Shown: piece after piece, positions 36,268-45,700 of the stretch
How positions within the stretch are numbered: position 1 is the first letter of the stretch
Layout of the letters: each line of letters starts with the position of its first letter
Notes under the pieces: model-generated
The model's input: only the letters and a program-made list of their open reading frames with translations
The model's database searches: none
Told to the model about the DNA's origin: nothing
NCBI RefSeq assembly: GCF_017589465.1
Contig: NZ_JAELYA010000008.1
Span: 1-64,000 of the forward strand
DNA: 64,000 bases
Origin: Pseudomonas schmalbachii
GTDB lineage: Bacteria > Pseudomonadota > Gammaproteobacteria > Pseudomonadales > Pseudomonadaceae
Direction: 5' to 3'
Translations under genes and position numbers: made by a program

Positions 36268-37599
36268 TCAGTCCCTGATTGCCCAGAATTTCAGTTCAAG
36301 CCCGCTGAACTCGCCGGAAACGTGGAAGGCGAAGCCACCGGAGCGTTCCAGTTGCGCCAGTTCCTCCGCCGAGAGTTCGAGGGTGAAATAGGCCTTGTTG
36401 GCATGGAAGGGAATCTGCCGCGGCGCCACCGGCAGGGGTTTGACCCGGATACCCGGGAGGTGCAGGTTGACCAGCTGGCGAATGCGCTCCACCGGGCCGA
36501 CCTTGAGCTGGGACGGCAGGCGCTGGCGCAGCTCCTCGGTATCGCACTGGGCGCTGGCGGCGAGGACGAAGGCGGCGGAGCCGAGCAGCTTGTGATCGTG
36601 CAGGGTGGAGACCTGGATTCCGTACTGGCGCTGCTGCAGCGGCAGCTCGATGGCGTGCTGCTCCAGCACCATCGACAGCACCTGGCGAATCGCATCCATC
36701 AGCTTGCGGAAGCTGGCGCCCTGGTCGCCGTGCTGGTAACGGCTGTCCAGGCGCGGGCGCTTGCTGTCGCTGGCGAAGGTCGCGAGGTCGCCGAGCATGG
36801 CCAGCAGGGTGCGGTAGATTTCTTCCGGATGGACCTGCTCCAGACCAAGGTAATGCCGCAGTACCAGTTCGGTGCGGTTGATCAGCTGCAGCATCATGAA
36901 GTCGCCGACCTCGGCGCCGCCTACCTTGCCGGTGGAGCGGATGCGTTCGGCCAGGGTGTCGCCGCGATGGGCGAGCATGCTGACCACTTCCTTGAGGCAG
37001 GACAGCAGGTAGCCGGAGGCATGGAAGTGGACGAAGCTCGGGATGAATTCCGGATCGAGGCTGATGACGCCGTCCGGCGAAGTATCCAGCACATCGCACA
37101 GCTTGAGTTTCACGTAGGCGTGGTCGTTCTGTTGCTCGCCAAGCAGCAGGCGGAAGTTGGGGCGCGCGCAGCTCACCTGGCAACTGGAACCCTCGCCGGC
37201 GTTTGAGTCGGCTATTTCCTCGGCGTGTGCGGTGTAGCGCGCGAGCACATCCTGCTGCTCGGCGCGGCGTGCTTCGATGTGGTCGCCGGTGACCAGCGGC
37301 AGCGCCAGGTGAACCGGCGTATTACTGGTGTTCGGCGGGACGTCCACGGCCAGCATCTCGCCCTGCAGGGCCAGGTCGAACAGGCTGCCATCCGGGAGGA
37401 TGCCGGAGGCACGGCTGACCACCAGCTTGCCCATGTTGAGATATTGCCGGTCGATTTCCAGGTTGAAGAAGCCCCAGCGGTGGCCGCCCAGCAGGCGGGT
37501 GCGCGTCTTCAGCTGGTTGTCGTAGTAGCGATCGTTCTGCTGGAGATGCTGGGGCCGCAGCAGCATGCCTTCCTGCCAGATGACCTTACTCGTGCTCAT
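36268..37599 (-). CDS. tssK: T6SS baseplate protein TssK
   Basis: A 443-aa baseplate protein that links the TssFGE wedge to the TssJLM membrane complex. Conserved features are the N-terminal VIWQEGMLLRPQHLQQNDRYYD, the shoulder domain and the C-terminal receptor-binding head. The ATG overlaps the tssJ stop (ATGA). Length and gene order are standard for HSI-II. Confidence 0.95.
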   Translation of the reverse strand: MSTSKVIWQEGMLLRPQHLQQNDRYYDNQLKTRTRLLGGHRWGFFNLEIDRQYLNMGKLVVSRASGILPDGSLFDLALQGEMLAVDVPPNTSNTPVHLALPLVTGDHIEARRAEQQDVLARYTAHAEEIADSNAGEGSSCQVSCARPNFRLLLGEQQNDHAYVKLKLCDVLDTSPDGVISLDPEFIPSFVHFHASGYLLSCLKEVVSMLAHRGDTLAERIRSTGKVGGAEVGDFMMLQLINRTELVLRHYLGLEQVHPEEIYRTLLAMLGDLATFASDSKRPRLDSRYQHGDQGASFRKLMDAIRQVLSMVLEQHAIELPLQQRQYGIQVSTLHDHKLLGSAAFVLAASAQCDTEELRQRLPSQLKVGPVERIRQLVNLHLPGIRVKPLPVAPRQIPFHANKAYFTLELSAEELAQLERSGGFAFHVSGEFSGLELKFWAIRD

Positions 37600-38084
37600 C
37601 GCTCACCCGCCCCGGCAGTCTGTTCGGCGGCATCGTGGATGCCGTCCCGGTCGAGGCGCAGCATGGCCTGGGTGCGTTGCCCGGGCGACACCTGCAGTAC
37701 ATAGCGCCAGCGGGTTTCCGGCAGGTCGCGATAGGCCGCGAGAAGGCCGACATAGCGGCTGCCTTTCTGCACGCTGAGCCTGAACTCCCGGGTTTCGCCT
37801 GGGCGCAGTTCGATTTCTTCGCTGGCGACCAGATCCGGGGCGAGCGACTCCTTGGGTCGCTCGTAGAGGCTGAAGAAGTCGGCGTTCTCGAAGGCCACCG
37901 GATGCTGCAGTTCCAGCAGGCGCAGGACGATCGGCGAGGGGCGCCCGTTGAGGTCGGGATTGAGCTGGTCGCTGGCGCTCAGCGTCAGGTCGAGCTTGGT
38001 CAGGCTGGAGTAGGGCGACAGCGCGGAGCAGCCGGCCAGCGTGACCAGGACGGCCAGCATGGCCAGCGTCTTGGAGCGGTTCAT
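37596..38084 (-). CDS. tssJ: T6SS outer-membrane lipoprotein TssJ
   Basis: A 162-aa lipoprotein that anchors TssM at the outer membrane. Signal MNRSKTLAMLAVLVTLAGC has lipobox LAGC (Cys19). The mature domain is a beta-sandwich with family segments LTLSASDQLNPDLNGRPSPI and VLRLLELQ, and a DFFSLYERP loop. I chose the ATG at 38084, nine bases after AAGG. An in-frame ATG at 38093, which overlaps the tagH stop as ATGA, would add MIP and is possible. Confidence 0.93.
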   Translation of the reverse strand: MNRSKTLAMLAVLVTLAGCSALSPYSSLTKLDLTLSASDQLNPDLNGRPSPIVLRLLELQHPVAFENADFFSLYERPKESLAPDLVASEEIELRPGETREFRLSVQKGSRYVGLLAAYRDLPETRWRYVLQVSPGQRTQAMLRLDRDGIHDAAEQTAGAGER

Positions 38085-38089
38085 GGGAA

Positions 38090-39277
38090 TCATCCTTGGT
38101 TCTCGGTATCCAGGGTGGCGATCAGGCGCACCTGTTCTTCATAGGTTCGGGCGAAGTCGCGGGCGAGCAGGCGCTCGCTCCAGTCATCGTCCTGTTGCAG
38201 GCTGCGGTGGTAGCGGGAGAAGGCCCGCCACAGCCCCCCGGAGCCCGGCAGCAGTGACCTGTGGCCGTCGCGCTCGAAACGCAGGGCCAGGCTCTCCGGT
38301 GCGAAGTGCTCGAGCGTGGCACGCAACGCGGCGCGGCTGGCGCTGAGCATCGCCACCTGATGCGCCTGCAGGTCGCGGAATGCACGGGCGATGGCCTGTT
38401 CGGCGGGTAACTGGCCCGGCCGGCCAGCGAGCAGAAGAGCTGCCATGGCCTCGCGATTGTCGATGGCCTGTTTGAGCGGATTGTTGCCGGCGCTCTGCAC
38501 AGTGGTCAGGGCCAGGCGCAGCTCGTTCTTCAGTTCGCTGCGGGTGCGCAGGCTCTGCTGCAGGCCGGCGATGCTCTGCCAGAGCAGGCGAGCGGTCTGT
38601 ACTGCCAAATCCTCGCGGCTGTCTTGGTCGAGATGGCAGATATCGATGCCGAGGGCCTCGCCGAAACGCTTCCAGAACTTGTCTGGATCGGCTTCCGCGG
38701 CTGGTGCCGGTGCCGTTTCGATGGGGGCGGGCACCAGTTCGGGAAGGGGCAGGCTCTCCATGTCGATGCGTGCATAGTCCGCCCGAGGCTGCATGGCGGC
38801 GGCATCGCCGAACATGGCGAGATCGTCGTCTTGCCCATGGACCGGCTCTTCCTGGTCCAGCGCGATCAATGGATCGAGGTCGAGGAAGGCGTCGTCCGGA
38901 ATGATGCTGCCGGCTTCCAGCGGCCGGCCGATCTGGCCATCGAACAGCTCCGGATCCTGCACCAGTCGCGCGCGGATCTCGAAGTCCCCCAGGCAGTAGA
39001 CGCTGCCATGCTCGATGCGTTGCGGCTCGCCCCTGGGCAGACGGGCGCCGCTGTCCTTGAGGTGGATGCCATTGCTGCTGATATCGGTGAGATAGAACGC
39101 GCCATCGCGGTAGCTCACCCGCGCGTGGTGGTTGGACAGGTGGCGCTTGCCGTCCGGAATCGCCCAGTCGCACTCCTCGGCCCGGCCGATCAATCCGCCG
39201 GCCTGGCGAAAGCTCTTGCTGGTCAGCAGCCCGGGCACGAACTGTTGGGCGCTCACCATTTCGAAAACCAGCTCCAT
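38090..39277 (-). CDS. tagH: T6SS FHA-domain protein TagH (Fha)
   Basis: A 395-aa protein with an N-terminal FHA domain (residues 20-105, including LIGRAEECDWAIPDGKRHLSNHHARV and SSNGIHL). It is expected to bind phosphothreonine peptides. The acidic middle part is probably unstructured, and the C-terminal 190 residues are the TagH/ImpI domain. In P. aeruginosa the Fha proteins are read out by the Stk/Stp kinase-phosphatase pair, also encoded here. The stop is adjacent to tssJ. Confidence 0.93.
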   Translation of the reverse strand: MELVFEMVSAQQFVPGLLTSKSFRQAGGLIGRAEECDWAIPDGKRHLSNHHARVSYRDGAFYLTDISSNGIHLKDSGARLPRGEPQRIEHGSVYCLGDFEIRARLVQDPELFDGQIGRPLEAGSIIPDDAFLDLDPLIALDQEEPVHGQDDDLAMFGDAAAMQPRADYARIDMESLPLPELVPAPIETAPAPAAEADPDKFWKRFGEALGIDICHLDQDSREDLAVQTARLLWQSIAGLQQSLRTRSELKNELRLALTTVQSAGNNPLKQAIDNREAMAALLLAGRPGQLPAEQAIARAFRDLQAHQVAMLSASRAALRATLEHFAPESLALRFERDGHRSLLPGSGGLWRAFSRYHRSLQQDDDWSERLLARDFARTYEEQVRLIATLDTENQG

Positions 39278-39302
39278 GGTCGTATTGCCTCCTTGCTTGC
39301 AA

Positions 39303-39443
39303 TCAGTTGCCGCGATTGATCACTTGCGGATCGCCCAGCGGCCGATATTCGTTGTCGTCGAACTTGTAGTTGCCGCTGCACCCGCAAAGTCCGAGCAGGG
39401 CAGCGAGGATTGGAAGGGCGATGTACCAGCGATGGCGGGGCAT
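39303..39443 (-). CDS. Small lipoprotein, 46 aa, between vgrG unit and tagH
   Basis: A 46-residue open frame with a perfect AAGGAGA eight bases before the ATG. It begins MPRHRWYIALPILAALLGL, then CGC provides a lipobox (LCGC, Cys22). The mature part would be only 25 residues, starting CSGNYKFDDNEYRPLGDP and ending VINRGN. I do not recognise a family. It lies 25 bases ahead of tagH, where HSI-II of PAO1 has a small unnamed ORF (from memory), so it may be the equivalent. A role in the envelope part of the T6SS is inferred only from location. Confidence 0.7.
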   Translation of the reverse strand: MPRHRWYIALPILAALLGLCGCSGNYKFDDNEYRPLGDPQVINRGN

Positions 39444-39504
39444 CGGGTGTTCTCCTTGGTTGGAATATTGGGATCAGGGGCTGGTGAGGCTGCAGGCAAA
39501 GGTG

Positions 39505-40137
39505 TCACCACGAGCCATAGGGGATGCCGTGTTGTTCGATATAGGCTTTGGATGCGTCGGTCGGCGGCCGGTAGTACTTGCCATCCGATAATCCTTCGTA
39601 CGGCCCGCGTGGATCGACTTTGCCCTGGAATCGGCCGATTTCCTTGGCTGGCAGGCAAGGGCCGCCCACCCAGGCCTTGGCGATGCCGCCGGGAGCCATG
39701 CCGACGGAGATGTCGTATCGATATTGGTTGTCGATCCAGTGGCCATCCCATGGGCAGAATGCCCGTTGGGGTTTGAGCATCTCGTCGCGCACCCACTGCG
39801 GGATATCGATGCGTACGTTGTAGGTCTGGGGCTCCACCAGGGATTGCCAGCGGACGAAGATGATTTCCGGCAGGTCGACACCGGAGACCGGTTTCATGGC
39901 GCCTCCCCCCTTGTGCCAGCCCACTGGATTGCTGGTATAGCCGACAACCCCGCCATGTACGCGCTCGAAAGCCAGACCGCGACGGTCTATTACATCGACG
40001 CTTTCCACCCAGACTTCCATGAAGCGTGGTGCGGCGATGCCTACGTACCAGGTGTTGTAGGGCAGTCTGGGTTTGCCCTGGCCAATGGCGCAGCCAGCTA
40101 GAACTAAAGCAAACAGGAAAATCGCGAGGCGCTTCAT
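39505..40137 (-). CDS. DUF2931-like lipoprotein downstream of vgrG
   Basis: A 210-aa predicted lipoprotein: MKRLAIFLFALVLAGC with lipobox LAGC (Cys16). The segment LPEIIFVRWQSLVEPQTYNV followed by IDIPQWVRDEM resembles the DUF2931 core as I know it. Such lipoproteins are frequent beside T6SS vgrG and effector genes, where they are suspected of periplasmic immunity roles. The ATG overlaps the vgrG stop as ATGA. No toxin gene lies next to it, so it would be an orphan immunity protein if that role is right. The family assignment is by eye. Confidence 0.65.
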   Translation of the reverse strand: MKRLAIFLFALVLAGCAIGQGKPRLPYNTWYVGIAAPRFMEVWVESVDVIDRRGLAFERVHGGVVGYTSNPVGWHKGGGAMKPVSGVDLPEIIFVRWQSLVEPQTYNVRIDIPQWVRDEMLKPQRAFCPWDGHWIDNQYRYDISVGMAPGGIAKAWVGGPCLPAKEIGRFQGKVDPRGPYEGLSDGKYYRPPTDASKAYIEQHGIPYGSW

Positions 40138-41567
40138 TCCGGGTAGCCCTCCTGAGGCTTGGCCGGCAGCTCGTAGGGCACGGCGTTGACCTTGTGGTAC
40201 AGGCAGCCGCTGACCAGTGGCTGGTCGGGGTCGCCTTCGAGGAAGCTGACCAACACCTCCATGCCGACCCGCGGGATGGCGATGGCGCCGTAGCGGTCGC
40301 CGGCCCAACTCGACGACACGCGCAGCCAGCAACTGGTCCGCTCGTCGCCCTGGCCTTCGCGATCCCAGTGGAACTGCACCTTGATCCGGCCATACTCGTC
40401 GCAGTGGATTTCCTCGCCGGCGGGTCCGGTGACCACGGCGCTCTGGCTGCCGAGGATGCGCGGCTTGGGATGGGCCAGCGGGGGGCGGAAGATGGCGTCC
40501 CAGGGGGTAGCAAGGAAGCGGTTGCGGTAGCCCTGGGTGAAGTTGTTGTCAGCTCCCGCACTGGGCGAGGGGAATGTCGTGCCTTCTTCCAGCACCTGCG
40601 GCTGCTTGCCTTCGTGGATGACTTCCGTGAGCAGCCAGAGATCGTTCCACTCCGGGCGGGGATGTTGCTGCAGCGGCAGGAAATGCCCGCTGACCAGCAA
40701 TGGCTGGTCGCTCTGCCCGTCGAGCAGGCGATAGTCGCTGCGGTGACGCTCCAGGGCGCGGCGGGCCAGGTGTTTGCCGCGCTCGCCGCTGGTGAAGCGG
40801 CCGGGATAATCGTAGTCCTCCAGGTCCGGCAGTGCCTCGCTGCGGGCCTGGCCTTGCAGGCGCAGGCGCGGTTGCTCGAAGTCGTAGTCGCGGCGGCTGA
40901 CGCGGCTGCTGCGGGTTTCCAGACGCTGGCCGAGGCGCTTGATCACCGGGGTGTCGGCGACCAGTCCGCTGTCCTGCTGGTAAGTCACCGGCGCCAGTTT
41001 GGGGAACACCGTCTGGTCGTCGCCGAACACCAGTACATGGCCGCTGGCGCTGTGCCGGAAGTGGTAGTGGATGCCTTCTTCCTCGCACAGGCGCTGGATG
41101 AAGTGCAGGTCGGACTCGTCGTACTGGGTGCAGTATTCGCGTTCGGGATAGGCCGAGCCGAGCTGGAGACGGTAGGCGTCGGCGAGGATGCCGTGCTCCT
41201 CCAGCACCCGGGCGACGATCTGCGGCACCGTCAGTTGCTGGAAGATGCGCTGGTTGATGCGATGAGCGAGATAGGCCAGGCGCGGCACCAGGGTCAGACG
41301 GTAGCGGGTCAGGCGCCGGCTGGAATCGCCCTGGCCGATCTGGTGAATCTGCCCGTGGATGCCTGTGCCCGACGGCGACATGTACAGGAATGCCGACTTG
41401 TGCAGCAGGCTTTCCAGATCCAGATCGGGGCGCTCGCTGACCAGTTCGAGGTCGAAACGGTAGGGCTGGCTGATCGCTTCCCGGCCATGGAATTCGAGGA
41501 CCTGCAGGTCATGCGCCAGGCCGTCGATGGTCAGGGTGAAATGGGCCTGGTTGGCGGGGTTGAACAT
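40134..41567 (-). CDS. vgrG: VgrG/TssI-type spike protein, short form lacking the beta-helix
   Basis: 477 aa. The gp27/gp44-like hub spans residues 1 to about 330 (LEFHGREAISQPYRFDLELVS; YDESDLHFIQRLCEEEGIHYHF). The gp5-type OB fold spans about 385-460 (EYGRIKVQFHWDREG; PRVGMEVLVSFLEGDPDQPLVSG). It stops after YHKVNAVPYELPAK, where ordinary VgrGs continue with the TRS-containing linker and the trimeric beta-helix; usual length exceeds 600 aa. The stop runs into the DUF2931 gene with no remnant of a helix. It may be a decayed or specialised VgrG. It is inserted between sfa and tagH, where I recall none in PAO1. Confidence 0.88.
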   Translation of the reverse strand: MFNPANQAHFTLTIDGLAHDLQVLEFHGREAISQPYRFDLELVSERPDLDLESLLHKSAFLYMSPSGTGIHGQIHQIGQGDSSRRLTRYRLTLVPRLAYLAHRINQRIFQQLTVPQIVARVLEEHGILADAYRLQLGSAYPEREYCTQYDESDLHFIQRLCEEEGIHYHFRHSASGHVLVFGDDQTVFPKLAPVTYQQDSGLVADTPVIKRLGQRLETRSSRVSRRDYDFEQPRLRLQGQARSEALPDLEDYDYPGRFTSGERGKHLARRALERHRSDYRLLDGQSDQPLLVSGHFLPLQQHPRPEWNDLWLLTEVIHEGKQPQVLEEGTTFPSPSAGADNNFTQGYRNRFLATPWDAIFRPPLAHPKPRILGSQSAVVTGPAGEEIHCDEYGRIKVQFHWDREGQGDERTSCWLRVSSSWAGDRYGAIAIPRVGMEVLVSFLEGDPDQPLVSGCLYHKVNAVPYELPAKPQEGYPE

Positions 41568-41583
41568 CCTTGTTTCTCGCTCT

Positions 41584-43092
41584 TCAGTGCTTGCCGAGGC
41601 TGATCTTCAGCCGGCTCATGCGGTACTGCAGGGTGCGGCGGGGCAGTCCCAATTCCTGGGCTGCGTTTGCCTGGTTGCTGCCATTCCTTTGCAGGCATTC
41701 GATCAGCAACTTGCGCTCCATCTGTTCCAGCCGCTCGCGCAGGCTCTGGGGGCGGTCGTTGCCAGCTTTCTGCTCGTCGAAGGGGAAGTGTTCCGGCAGC
41801 AGGATGTTCCCTTCGCAGAGCAGTACCGCCCGTTCGACCAGCCCCTTGAGTTCGCGCACGTTGCCCGGGAAGGCGTGGCTCGACAGGCGGGCGAGCGTCG
41901 GCCCGGACCATTGGCAGGGTGGGCGCTGGAAGAAGGCGCAGGCCTTTTCCGCGAAGTGCCGGGCGAGCTGTGCGATGTCTTCGCCGCGCTGGCGCAAGGG
42001 GGGCAGCTCGATGGGGAACTGCATCAGGCGGTAGTAGAGGTCTTCGCGGAAGCGATCGTCGCTGACCAGTGCGGACAGGTCGCGGTGGGTCGCGGCGATG
42101 ACTCGCACGTCGACCCGGTGCGTCTTGCTGGAGCCCAGCGGCCGCACTTCGCCATCCTGGAGAACGCGCAGCAGCTTGGCCTGGAGGGCAAGCGGCATGT
42201 CGCCTACCTCATCGAGGAAAAGGGTGCCGCCGTCGGCTGCGTCGAGCAGTCCCTGCCGGTCGCGGTCGGCTCCGGTGAAGGCGCCCTTGCGGTAGCCGAA
42301 CAGCTCGCTTTCCAGCAGGTTCTCGGGAAGCGCCGCGCAGTTCTGCACGATGAACGGCCGGTTCCGCCGGGAGCCGCACTCATGGACCGCGCGTGCCACC
42401 AGCTCCTTGCCGGTGCCGGTTTCGCCGGTGATGAGGACGGTGCAAGGGGCGTGCAGGACCTTGCCGATCAACTGGCAGGTGCGGCGCATGGCCGGGCTGT
42501 CGCCGATCAGGCCATAGCCGCCGGGGCGCGCTACTGGAGCGGGCGCGGGGCTGTCCTGCTGTGGCGCCTGCAGTCTGCGCAGCAGGTGCAGCTGGCCGAG
42601 AACGAATGCTCCGAGCTGTCCGAGGCTGTCGGCCAGCCTCCGTAGGTCCCGCGGTTGCCGGCTGGCGCAGAGCAGGACGCCCTGCGGTGTTTTTCGCGGC
42701 CCCGGGAGCGGTATGCAGAGCAGGCTCCGCCAGGGTGTTTCCGTGGCCGGCAGGAAGCCGGTTTCATGCAGGCTGGGGTTGAGCTCGTCGAGGCTGATGA
42801 TGCGGTTCTGGCACAGCGCGAACTGCAGGAGCTGGGCGTCCCGGTAATCGGCCGGCAGGGCGGTATCTGCAGCCAGTTGCATGTGTCCCAGATGGCTCTC
42901 CGCGCTCCGATGCAGGCAGGTATGGGTCGCGTCGAGCAGATAGAGCTGGACGAGCTCGCAACCGCTGAGCTCGGCGATCGCTTCGACGAACTTCTCCAGC
43001 AAGGCATGCGGATCGGACACCCCCGCCAACCCGGCATAGCGGTGCAGCAGCGCTTCGGCATAGCGCAGGGGCTGGGGGATCTGGGACAGCAT
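41584..43092 (-). CDS. sfa: Sigma54-dependent T6SS transcriptional activator (Sfa type)
   Basis: A 502-aa bacterial enhancer-binding protein. The N-terminal 165 residues look like a GAF domain. The AAA+ domain has Walker A GETGTGKE (223-230), the sigma54-contact loop GAFTGA (270-275), Walker [13 protein letters not shown] and an arginine-finger region. The C-terminal Fis-type helix-turn-helix ([21 protein letters not shown]) binds DNA. It is encoded inside the operon between clpV and vgrG, as Sfa2 in HSI-II. The start at 43092 (MLSQIP) is a best guess; in-frame codons upstream run into clpV. Confidence 0.93.
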   Translation of the reverse strand: MLSQIPQPLRYAEALLHRYAGLAGVSDPHALLEKFVEAIAELSGCELVQLYLLDATHTCLHRSAESHLGHMQLAADTALPADYRDAQLLQFALCQNRIISLDELNPSLHETGFLPATETPWRSLLCIPLPGPRKTPQGVLLCASRQPRDLRRLADSLGQLGAFVLGQLHLLRRLQAPQQDSPAPAPVARPGGYGLIGDSPAMRRTCQLIGKVLHAPCTVLITGETGTGKELVARAVHECGSRRNRPFIVQNCAALPENLLESELFGYRKGAFTGADRDRQGLLDAADGGTLFLDEVGDMPLALQAKLLRVLQDGEVRPLGSSKTHRVDVRVIAATHRDLSALVSDDRFREDLYYRLMQFPIELPPLRQRGEDIAQLARHFAEKACAFFQRPPCQWSGPTLARLSSHAFPGNVRELKGLVERAVLLCEGNILLPEHFPFDEQKAGNDRPQSLRERLEQMERKLLIECLQRNGSNQANAAQELGLPRRTLQYRMSRLKISLGKH

Positions 43093-43102
43093 CGAGCTCA
43101 AT

Positions 43103-45688
43103 TCAGGCGACCTCGCAGACGATGCCGCCATCGGCGTCGAGACTGGCATGTGCTCGACTCAGGGTCTCCCCTCTGGCCATGGCGTCCAGCAGGTGGTCGG
43201 TGATCAGCGGCAGCAGGTGGTTGTCGAGCAGGTGGTCGATGAGCCGGGCGCCGCTTTCACCTTGCGTGCAGCGTTCGGCCAGATGATCGACCAGCCCCTG
43301 GCAGTGGCTGAAGTCCAGTTGGCGACAGGCCAGGCGCTGGCCGAGACGCTGCAGCTTGAGTTCGATCAGTTCGCGCAGGACCGCACCGCCCACCGGGTAG
43401 TAGGGCACCACCCGCATTCGCGCCAGCAGGGCCGGTTTGAAGTGGCGGCTGAGCGCGGGGCGAATGGCCTGCTCCAGCTCCTCGGCGTCCGGGCGCGCGT
43501 CGCCTGTGCAGAGCGTGGCGATGCGCTCGCTGGCGAGGTTGGAGGTCATCAGTATCAGCGTGTTGCGGAAGTCGATCTCGCGTCCTTCGCCGTCGTTGGC
43601 GATGCCCTTGTCGAAGATCTGATAGAAAAGGTTGAGCACATCCGGATCGGCCTTCTCGACCTCGTCGAGGAGGATCACGGAGTAGGGCTTCTGTCGTACC
43701 GCTTCGGTGAGCATGCCGCCCTCGCCATATCCGACATAGCCTGGCGGCGCGCCGATCAGGCGGGAGACGGTGTGCTTCTCCTGGAACTCGGACATGTTGA
43801 TGGTGGTGAGGAAGCGTTCGCCGCCGTACAGCAGGTCCGCCAGGGCCAGGGCGGTTTCGGTCTTGCCGACCCCGCTGGGCCCCACCAGGAGGAATACGCC
43901 GACAGGCGCATCCGGCTTGTTCAGGCCGGCGGCCACGGCTCGCATCGCGCGGTCGAGGGCCTGGACCGCCTGGTCCTGGCCACGCACGCGCTGGCGCAGG
44001 TCTTCGGCGAAGCTGGCGACCCTGGCGTTGTGCTCGCGGGCCAGTTGCGCGAGCGGCACGCCGGTCCAGTGGCTGATCACTTCGGCGACCAGGCGCGGGC
44101 AGACTTCGAAACTCACCAGACGCTGCCTGGCCTGGGACTGGAGCAGGGCGACCTGGGCGGTATCCAGCTCGGCTTGCAGGGCCTGCGGATCTTCCCCGTC
44201 TTCGTCGCTTGCAGTGCGGGCCTTCGCCAGGCGTTGGCGCAGTTCGAGCAGATACCCGGCCTGCCGGCGCTGTTCATGCCAGAGTCCTTCCAGTTCGCCC
44301 TGCCTGTCGCGGGCCTCGGCCAGGCGCTGCTCCAGGGCGGACAGCGCCTCTTCGTCTATCGCCAGTCCGGCTTCGGCATCGCGGCGCAGGGCCTGACGCT
44401 GACGTTCACCTTCGGCCAGTTCGTTGCGCAGGTTTTCCAGGCTCTCCGGTGCTGCGGCGAGGCTGATGCGCACGCGGGCGCAGGCGGTGTCGAGCACGTC
44501 CACGGCCTTGTCCGGAAGCTGGCGGCCGGCGAGGTAGCGGGCCGAGAGTTCCGCTGCGGCGACTACCGCGTCGTCCCGCAGATAGATGCCGTGACTCTGC
44601 TCGTAGACTTGTGCCAGGCCGCGCAGGATGGTGATCGCCTCGGCGATGGTCGGTTCGTGCAGTTGCACGGGCTGGAAACGCCGCGCCAGGGCCGGGTCCT
44701 TCTCGAAGTACTTCTTGTATTCGCTCCAGGTGGTCGCGCCGATGGTGCGCAATTCCCCGCGTGCCAGGGCCGGCTTGAGCAGGTTGGCGGCGTCCGAGGC
44801 GCCGGCCTGCCCGCCGGCGCCGATCAGGGTGTGGGCTTCGTCGATGAACAGGACGATGGGTTGGGGCGAGGCCTTGACCTCGTCGATCACGCCCTTCAGG
44901 CGGCGCTCGAATTCGCCCTTGATGCTGGCGCCGGCCTGCAGCAGGCCGAGGTCGAGCGACAGCAGTTGCACACCCTTGAGGGCGTCCGGGACTTCGCCCT
45001 GGGCGATGCGCGCAGCCAGGCCTTCGACCACGGCAGTCTTGCCGACGCCGGCCTCGCCGACCACGATCGGGTTGTTCTTCCGTCGCCGCGCGAGGATGTC
45101 GATCATCTGGCGGATCGCCGCATCGCGACAGAGCACCGGGTCGAGCCGGCCCTCGCGGGCCTGCCGGGTCAGGTCGTGGGTGAAGCGCTGGAGGATGCCT
45201 TCGCCGGCCGCTGTTGGCGCAGACAACGGGGTTTCGGGTTGCTGGGCGCGTGCGTAGTCACGCAGGCGTGCGCAGTCGATCCGCGCCAGCAACTCCTGGT
45301 AGCGGCTGCCCGCATGGCGCAGTGGGTTGCGCAGCAGGGCCAGGATCAGCGCCGCCTGGTCGATATGGCTCTGCTGCAGTTCGAGGTTGGCGACCAGCAG
45401 GGCGTCCTGCAGCCACTGCACCAGTTCCAGGGAGAACACCGGATTGCGCGCCGACTCCTGCTCGCTGCGCGGTTGCAGGACGGCGGCCAGTTCCCCCGGC
45501 TCCACTTCGGCGTCCTGCAGGGCTCGGGCCAGCAGGCCTTGAGGACGCTCCAGCAGCGCCAGCAGCAGATCCTCGACGAGGACCCTGGCTCCGCCACGGG
45601 CGGCGCAGCGGCTGGCGGCGTCTTCGAGGTCGCGGCGGGTCAAGGCGTCCAGCGCCTGGACGAGTTGTTGCAGGTCGACGTTGATCAT
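43103..45688 (-). CDS. clpV: T6SS sheath-disassembly AAA+ ATPase ClpV (TssH)
   Basis: An 861-aa ClpB-type ATPase that recycles the contracted TssBC sheath. The N domain (residues 1-150) is followed by AAA1 with Walker A GEAGVGKT near 212 and FIDEAHTLIG, a coiled middle domain, then AAA2 with GPSGVGKTETA and LLDEVEKAD. The start at 45688 (MINVDLQQL) has AAGGA nine bases upstream; ATG 45694 and TTG 45697 are closer alternatives. It follows tssG by 12 bases. Confidence 0.95.
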   Translation of the reverse strand: MINVDLQQLVQALDALTRRDLEDAASRCAARGGARVLVEDLLLALLERPQGLLARALQDAEVEPGELAAVLQPRSEQESARNPVFSLELVQWLQDALLVANLELQQSHIDQAALILALLRNPLRHAGSRYQELLARIDCARLRDYARAQQPETPLSAPTAAGEGILQRFTHDLTRQAREGRLDPVLCRDAAIRQMIDILARRRKNNPIVVGEAGVGKTAVVEGLAARIAQGEVPDALKGVQLLSLDLGLLQAGASIKGEFERRLKGVIDEVKASPQPIVLFIDEAHTLIGAGGQAGASDAANLLKPALARGELRTIGATTWSEYKKYFEKDPALARRFQPVQLHEPTIAEAITILRGLAQVYEQSHGIYLRDDAVVAAAELSARYLAGRQLPDKAVDVLDTACARVRISLAAAPESLENLRNELAEGERQRQALRRDAEAGLAIDEEALSALEQRLAEARDRQGELEGLWHEQRRQAGYLLELRQRLAKARTASDEDGEDPQALQAELDTAQVALLQSQARQRLVSFEVCPRLVAEVISHWTGVPLAQLAREHNARVASFAEDLRQRVRGQDQAVQALDRAMRAVAAGLNKPDAPVGVFLLVGPSGVGKTETALALADLLYGGERFLTTINMSEFQEKHTVSRLIGAPPGYVGYGEGGMLTEAVRQKPYSVILLDEVEKADPDVLNLFYQIFDKGIANDGEGREIDFRNTLILMTSNLASERIATLCTGDARPDAEELEQAIRPALSRHFKPALLARMRVVPYYPVGGAVLRELIELKLQRLGQRLACRQLDFSHCQGLVDHLAERCTQGESGARLIDHLLDNHLLPLITDHLLDAMARGETLSRAHASLDADGGIVCEVA

Positions 45689-45700
45689 CTTCATCAATCC

